The notes beneath the pieces were generated by a model, which saw nothing but the letters and a program-made list of their open reading frames with translations, had not been told where the DNA came from and ran no database searches. DNA of 64,000 bases from UBA10348 sp002469915. GTDB taxonomy: Bacteria; Bacteroidota; Rhodothermia; Rhodothermales; UBA10348. The stretch is taken from NCBI GenBank assembly GCA_029249345.1, contig JAQWHM010000001.1, positions 257,959 to 321,958 of the forward strand, written 5' to 3'. Positions 60,080-64,000 of the stretch are shown here, one piece after another. Made by a program: the position numbers and the translations under genes. The stretch's first letter is position 1; the number at the start of each line of letters is the position of its first letter.

Positions 60080-61313
60080 CCTCACCGGAATCGAGAAAAT
60101 TTGCGTCCAGTGGCCCCGGTTCGGACCCTATCATTTGGCGCGACTCCACGCTGCACACAAAGCCTGTTCTGCTCGGAACATAGAATTTATTGCTTTAGAG
60201 ACTGCGGCTAAGTCGGGCCTGTATGAATGGAAGGTCGAAGATGGAGAAACGCCCTTTGATCGTCAACAAGTGTTCGTAGACCGACCATTTGAAGATATTT
60301 CCCCGACCGAAATGCACGATGCGGTCATCGCCAAACTGAATGAACTCAACCCGGATGTTGTGGCCATTCACACGTATTCGTTGCCTGATTCCCGCGCCTG
60401 TTTAGAATGGTGCAAAGACCACGGTAAAGCATCGATTGTAATGACCAATTCCAAGGCAGATGACGCAAAAAGATCGCCATGGAAGGAGCTGCTAAAATCC
60501 CGCTTAATTGGGGAGTTTGATGCTGCGTTATTGGCTGGAACACCTCAAAAGGCCTATTTCGAAGACCTTGGATTTAGTTCAGAGCACATTTCGTTGGGTT
60601 ACAACGTGGTAGACAATGATTTCTTTGCCACCACGCCTGATTCCGCCGGCACCAACCTTCCCGGTTTAAGCAATGACCGTCCCTTCATTCTGGCATCCAA
60701 TCGTTTTCTAAAAAGGAAGAACCTGTTCTGCTTGCTCGAAGCCTATGCAAGCTATCGTGCATTAACCCCGCACCCGTATCGCATGATCATGCTGGGTGAC
60801 GGGGCGTTGAGACCAGCCATTGAGGCATGGATCGAAGCGCATCAAGTCGATGGAATTGAGCTTGCTGGTTTTAGACAAATAGATGACCTTCCCCATTACT
60901 ATCACCGGGCCGCATTTTTTGTGCACCCAGCTCGCATTGATACATGGGCCATGGTTGTAAATGAAGCGATGGCGGCGGGGCTTCCAGTCGTGATTTCTAC
61001 GGGCACAGGTTGCCACAAAGACCTAGTCGATGAAGGGCAGAATGGTTTCACCTTCCATCCGGACGATGCGCAGCAGTTGGCCCAGCACATGGTTAAACTT
61101 TCCGAAGATGCTTCTTTTAGAAAAAGCGCAGGCGCTCGATCCAGAGAGATCATGAAAGATTGGACACTGGACCGATTTGTTCATGGGCTCTTTGAGTCTG
61201 CGACCACGGCCATGAAAAGAAGAGGACGCAAACCCGCGCTCATTCCGCGCATCATGATTCGCCTTCTGCGATCTAGCTCTTCTTCAGAAGCGTTTCATTC
61301 CGTTGAATCCTGA
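60066..61313 (+). CDS. Glycosyltransferase, GT4 family
   Basis: A 415-residue GT-B enzyme. Seen are the acceptor-side GPYHLARLHAAHKAC, the donor-side FILASNRFLKRKNLFCLLEAY (RxxxxKN), MLGDGALRPAIE and the conserved ARIDTWAMVVNEAMAAGLPVV with the ExxxxxxE glutamates. It ends with a basic Ser-rich tail. The ATG at 60066 (MAQIDLTGIEK) is preferred over a TTG at 60039. Last gene of the plus-strand operon; the FkbM gene is convergent 17 bases on. Confidence 0.9.
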   Translation: MAQIDLTGIEKICVQWPRFGPYHLARLHAAHKACSARNIEFIALETAAKSGLYEWKVEDGETPFDRQQVFVDRPFEDISPTEMHDAVIAKLNELNPDVVAIHTYSLPDSRACLEWCKDHGKASIVMTNSKADDAKRSPWKELLKSRLIGEFDAALLAGTPQKAYFEDLGFSSEHISLGYNVVDNDFFATTPDSAGTNLPGLSNDRPFILASNRFLKRKNLFCLLEAYASYRALTPHPYRMIMLGDGALRPAIEAWIEAHQVDGIELAGFRQIDDLPHYYHRAAFFVHPARIDTWAMVVNEAMAAGLPVVISTGTGCHKDLVDEGQNGFTFHPDDAQQLAQHMVKLSEDASFRKSAGARSREIMKDWTLDRFVHGLFESATTAMKRRGRKPALIPRIMIRLLRSSSSSEAFHSVES

Positions 61314-61330
61314 ACACGTTGGCCGCAGAT

Positions 61331-62056
61331 TCACTTTCTGCTGAAAATACCGTCCACTTGCATCATGTGACCTGAAACAGGATCGGAGAATCCAGAATCT
61401 TCGAGTGCAATCAAGTCATATCCCAGTGTTCTTAGATACTGAATCATATCCTCGATAAGGTCTTCCCCTTTGTATAGGGATACCAGAGATAACTCAATTT
61501 GAAGAAGATCAATGTGTTCAAGGGATGCCGAAGCACCTTCCAGGACATTTCGTTCATAGCCTTGCGCATCGATCTTCAATAGGATCTGTTCACCGGTCGA
61601 CTTTATTTCCGAAAACACGGAATCCAGCGTCCTGACCTGAACCGTTTCCTTCCCCACGTAGGCGGACTGTGGTGCCGATTCCACATGAGCAGGCATCATC
61701 TCAAGAAGAGAACTGCTCTGTGAGTTATTAGCCCGATTAATATCTAACGACTTGTTTTCATCGCCGAGTGCAAAGTTAAACGTTTGCCACTTCGCATCGT
61801 TTTTAGATGCCTGTTCAAGCGCAATGTGCGCATCAAGAAGGGGCTCAAAGGACACTATTCGCCCTGTGAATCCCAAGTCATTTCGAAGTTGTTGGGCGTA
61901 CTGACCGGTATTGGCTCCAACATCTAGCACCAAGCCAATCTGGCGATGCGCTAGAATGTGCCGCCGCCGCGCCAACGGGTGCTTAGTCGGAGAAAAGGAA
62001 ACCAGGTCCAATCCTAGTTTCCAGATTGCTTTCTTTGCTTTTTTCTTAAGACTCAT
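61331..62056 (-). CDS. FkbM-family methyltransferase
   Basis: A 241-residue SAM-dependent methyltransferase. The SAM motif is LVLDVGANTGQYAQQLRND, then IVSFEPLLDAHIAL, FALGDE and VRTLDSVF, and LLKIDAQGYERNVLEGA with LLQIELSLVSLY, all typical of FkbM. These enzymes O-methylate sugars or polyketides; its position beside the polysaccharide operon suggests methylation of the glycan. It is transcribed convergently to that operon. Confidence 0.92.
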   Translation of the reverse strand: MSLKKKAKKAIWKLGLDLVSFSPTKHPLARRRHILAHRQIGLVLDVGANTGQYAQQLRNDLGFTGRIVSFEPLLDAHIALEQASKNDAKWQTFNFALGDENKSLDINRANNSQSSSLLEMMPAHVESAPQSAYVGKETVQVRTLDSVFSEIKSTGEQILLKIDAQGYERNVLEGASASLEHIDLLQIELSLVSLYKGEDLIEDMIQYLRTLGYDLIALEDSGFSDPVSGHMMQVDGIFSRK

Positions 62057-62267
62057 ATTCTAATCGATCCTTCCGGTAGAGTTCGCCGAAGAATACGGGC
62101 ATTGGATGACTAATGCTTTTCAAGTTTGTAACAGTCTGTCAAGGTGAAACGTATTGAGCCCGACACGCATGAAATGTTGCGTGTTCTTCCATGTGACGTC
62201 TGAGCGTTTGAGTTCGGCTAGACCATGAGAGCACAGTTCAATAAGGGGAATCCAAGGGATTTTACGT
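62057..62267. promoter_or_regulatory. Divergent region with a 7-base hairpin
   Basis: The gap between FkbM (minus) and the Omp85-like gene (plus). An inverted repeat ACACGCA/TGCGTGT (62163-62169 with 62178-62184) around an 8-base loop could be a regulator site or a hairpin. No gene seen. Confidence 0.3.
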
Positions 62268-63950
62268 ATGAAACGGACTTTTACCGCCATCGCTTTAATT
62301 GCTGCCATTTTCGTTCAGCAACCTGCCAACGCACAGGAGCGCGTCGCGTCTACCGTACCACCCGAATATGAATCCGTAGTGTATACGGTTCAACGTGTAG
62401 TGGGCCTTCTACAGGACGTTACTCAACGTCACGCATCAGATCCTATTTCGAACCAGATCTTATCTATCAGTGACCGACTATCCATGTCGGGTCCAGTTAC
62501 CGGAGGATTCAGGTCGAATAGTTCTGACGAGGACCTCGTTGCAATCTTGAAAGATGTGGAGCGCGAATTGCGCAGCATTTCGCGCTCATTGGAACGTCGA
62601 GGTGAAGACAATCTTGCTGAGAGGCTGGACGAAGTCTTGGACGACCTTGAGAAGGCCATCGACGAGGCCGGCAGCGACACCCGGATCCGTCGCAGTTCCA
62701 AAGATCGCTACGAAATCAGAAAAGGCTCATCCAAGGTTAAAATCATTAGTAAAGATGATGACTGGTGGGACGAGGATAATGAGTGGGAAAAAGAAGACCG
62801 TAAAGCACATCGTTTCCCCAATACGGATCGCTGGCACAGTGACGCCTCAACATATGTAGGCGAATTCACTCATCGTTGGCCCTTTAGAGAACAAGGTATT
62901 TATCGCAATATTCCAGCGTTCAGATATAACCGTGTGGAAGGTTTCTTTCTTGGCTTTGCGCGAGCACCGCTAGATTGGTCTAGCTATGATCGAGGTCGTG
63001 TATTCGGTCAGGTTGGGTATGCGCTAGGTCTTGAAGATTGGAGATGGGAGGCAGGCGCTGAGACGCGTCTGGGGCGTGCTTACCACAATGATGACCTAGA
63101 TCTCAAACTCGGCGGCTCTTATCATGTAAACACCAACACCAACGACCTGTGGAAGTCTAGTTGGGCGGAGAACACGACGGCTGCCGCACTTTTCAAACAC
63201 GACTTTTTTGATTACTACCAGACGGAAGGATGGACAGCCTATGCTGTTGCGCGGATCACTCCTTTCGCACAATTGAGTGCAGGATTTCGGGCGGACACCT
63301 ATTCAAGTTTGAGCAAGGAAGTAAACTGGTCTCTTTTTGGTGGCGATGATTTCCGTCCAAACCCAGGAATCGTTGCGGGCGACATGAAGTCTTTCGTCTT
63401 CTCGCTCGAAGGCGGCCAGGTCCGTTCGTTTAATTCCCATCCAAGTGGAATGGCATTCCGTTTGGAAGCTGAAATTGGACAAGGCTTAGATGGCGACTTT
63501 GACTTCTCGCGATATCTCGGAGACCTTCGAGGTTATGCTCGACTCACTCGAGATGCGGGGTTAAATCTTCGTCTTCGCGGTGGATTTACGGAAGGCACCG
63601 TGCCGGTCCAGAAAGCATTCACGCTTGGTGGAACAGGATCTGTCCGCGGGTATCCTCAGAACATCTTCTTGGGGTCGCGGATGATACTTGCCAATGCAGA
63701 GCTGATGCTTTTCGATCCAGATATCTTTGATTTCATTTTGGACGACGTGGCTGTTTTTGGCCTCTTTGATGCCGGTTGGACCAATATGTCAGGACAAAAT
63801 GAGTTCTCTACAGACGATATGGTCTCTTCAGCGGGCTTTGGTGTCGCCTTTGATGATCGCACCTTCCGACTCGAAGTGGCGTGGCCACTCAAGAATATGG
63901 GAACGGGCATGAATCCTTCCCTTTGGCTCCGGATAGCCCCCTCCTTCTAA
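62268..63950 (+). CDS. Omp85/BamA-type outer-membrane beta-barrel protein
   Basis: A 560-residue outer-membrane protein with signal peptide (ending PANAQ). Residues about 30-150 form a helical region with DLVAILKDVERELRSISRSLE; a charged, Asp/Glu/Trp-rich linker (DDDWWDEDNEWEKED) follows; then the barrel, in which FTLGGTGSVRGYPQNIFLG is the Omp85 lid-loop RGY/RGF motif, and the chain ends in Phe (LRIAPSF). POTRA domains are not evident, so it is more like the barrel-only or patatin/surface-antigen relatives than BamA. AAGGGA eight bases before the ATG at 62268 supports the start. Role in insertion or secretion is inferred. Confidence 0.8.
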   Translation: MKRTFTAIALIAAIFVQQPANAQERVASTVPPEYESVVYTVQRVVGLLQDVTQRHASDPISNQILSISDRLSMSGPVTGGFRSNSSDEDLVAILKDVERELRSISRSLERRGEDNLAERLDEVLDDLEKAIDEAGSDTRIRRSSKDRYEIRKGSSKVKIISKDDDWWDEDNEWEKEDRKAHRFPNTDRWHSDASTYVGEFTHRWPFREQGIYRNIPAFRYNRVEGFFLGFARAPLDWSSYDRGRVFGQVGYALGLEDWRWEAGAETRLGRAYHNDDLDLKLGGSYHVNTNTNDLWKSSWAENTTAAALFKHDFFDYYQTEGWTAYAVARITPFAQLSAGFRADTYSSLSKEVNWSLFGGDDFRPNPGIVAGDMKSFVFSLEGGQVRSFNSHPSGMAFRLEAEIGQGLDGDFDFSRYLGDLRGYARLTRDAGLNLRLRGGFTEGTVPVQKAFTLGGTGSVRGYPQNIFLGSRMILANAELMLFDPDIFDFILDDVAVFGLFDAGWTNMSGQNEFSTDDMVSSAGFGVAFDDRTFRLEVAWPLKNMGTGMNPSLWLRIAPSF

Positions 63951-63975
63951 AGCGGATGGGCATGACATGAAAGAG

Positions 63976-64000
63976 GGGCGGTGCGCTTTGCGCACCGCCC
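63976..64000 (+). terminator. Terminator hairpin at the right edge
   Basis: A perfect 11-base GC-rich stem (63976-63986 with 63990-64000) around a TTT loop, 26 bases after the Omp85-like stop. The T-run expected after it would lie beyond the window. Confidence 0.8.

Overview
The window reads as a contiguous piece of a Gram-negative chromosome, probably a marine member of the Rhodothermota/Balneolota/Bacteroidota group. The evidence is a TonB receptor with an N-terminal carboxypeptidase-regulatory-like domain, a secreted protein ending in a type IX secretion (Por) sorting domain, a VKOR-DsbA fusion, a Reg_prop/Y_Y_Y sensor kinase, a two-domain rhomboid, DXP-pathway genes (ispG, ispE) and wide use of TTG/GTG starts with weak Shine-Dalgarno sites. 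The lineage is an inference; there is no rRNA gene. I saw no tRNA, insertion sequence, CRISPR array or phage gene.

Layout. 1-7000, almost all minus strand: two PH-domain membrane proteins, an aquaporin-like channel, a CYTH protein, a VKOR-DsbA oxidase, a coupled MazG-like/sialidase-fold/GNAT trio and a MATE exporter. 7059-20154, mostly plus: a TonB receptor, an alpha/beta hydrolase (minus), a DinB-like protein, a DHDPS-family aldolase, then a chain of M28 peptidase, lipoprotein sulfatase, SGNH-like membrane protein, a 50-residue DUF5989-type protein, carbamoyltransferase and SxtJ-like protein. 20259-31678 is a rearranged polysaccharide-sugar locus: gmd, a DegT aminotransferase, WbpA-like, ugd, a single-SLBB protein and WbpB-like, plus an M14 peptidase. 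It also holds three genomic scars: a chimeric phosphatase/CapD ORF, a Wzz/GumC-type fragment and a frameshifted cysC remnant.

32038-36262 holds a Spy/CpxP-like Gly-rich lipoprotein, a T9SS cargo with dockerin-like repeats and an unknown tail-anchored SGDGQ-repeat protein. 36533-43685 (minus) has aroC, an HtrA protease, plsC and a large one-component-style sensor kinase of lower GC. 43862-45557 has a tiny lipoprotein, a decaying 60-bp tandem-repeat array and ispG, whose own 3' end is one of the repeat units. Then come two rhomboids, a tightly overlapped PBP1A / LpxH-like / PBP1A operon, ispE, and a second polysaccharide locus (54494-62056) that looks intact: SLBB exporter, Wzz, Wzy/ligase, two glycosyltransferases and a convergent FkbM methyltransferase. 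An Omp85-type barrel protein and a terminator hairpin close the window.

How it fits together. Much of the window serves the envelope: nucleotide-sugar synthesis (first locus) feeding export, chain-length control and polymerisation (second locus), peptidoglycan synthesis, lipid synthesis, and periplasmic disulfide and quality-control proteins. The least explained parts are the repeat array downstream of ispG with its neighbouring small ORFs, the SGDGQ-repeat protein, and the traces of deletion in the first polysaccharide locus.
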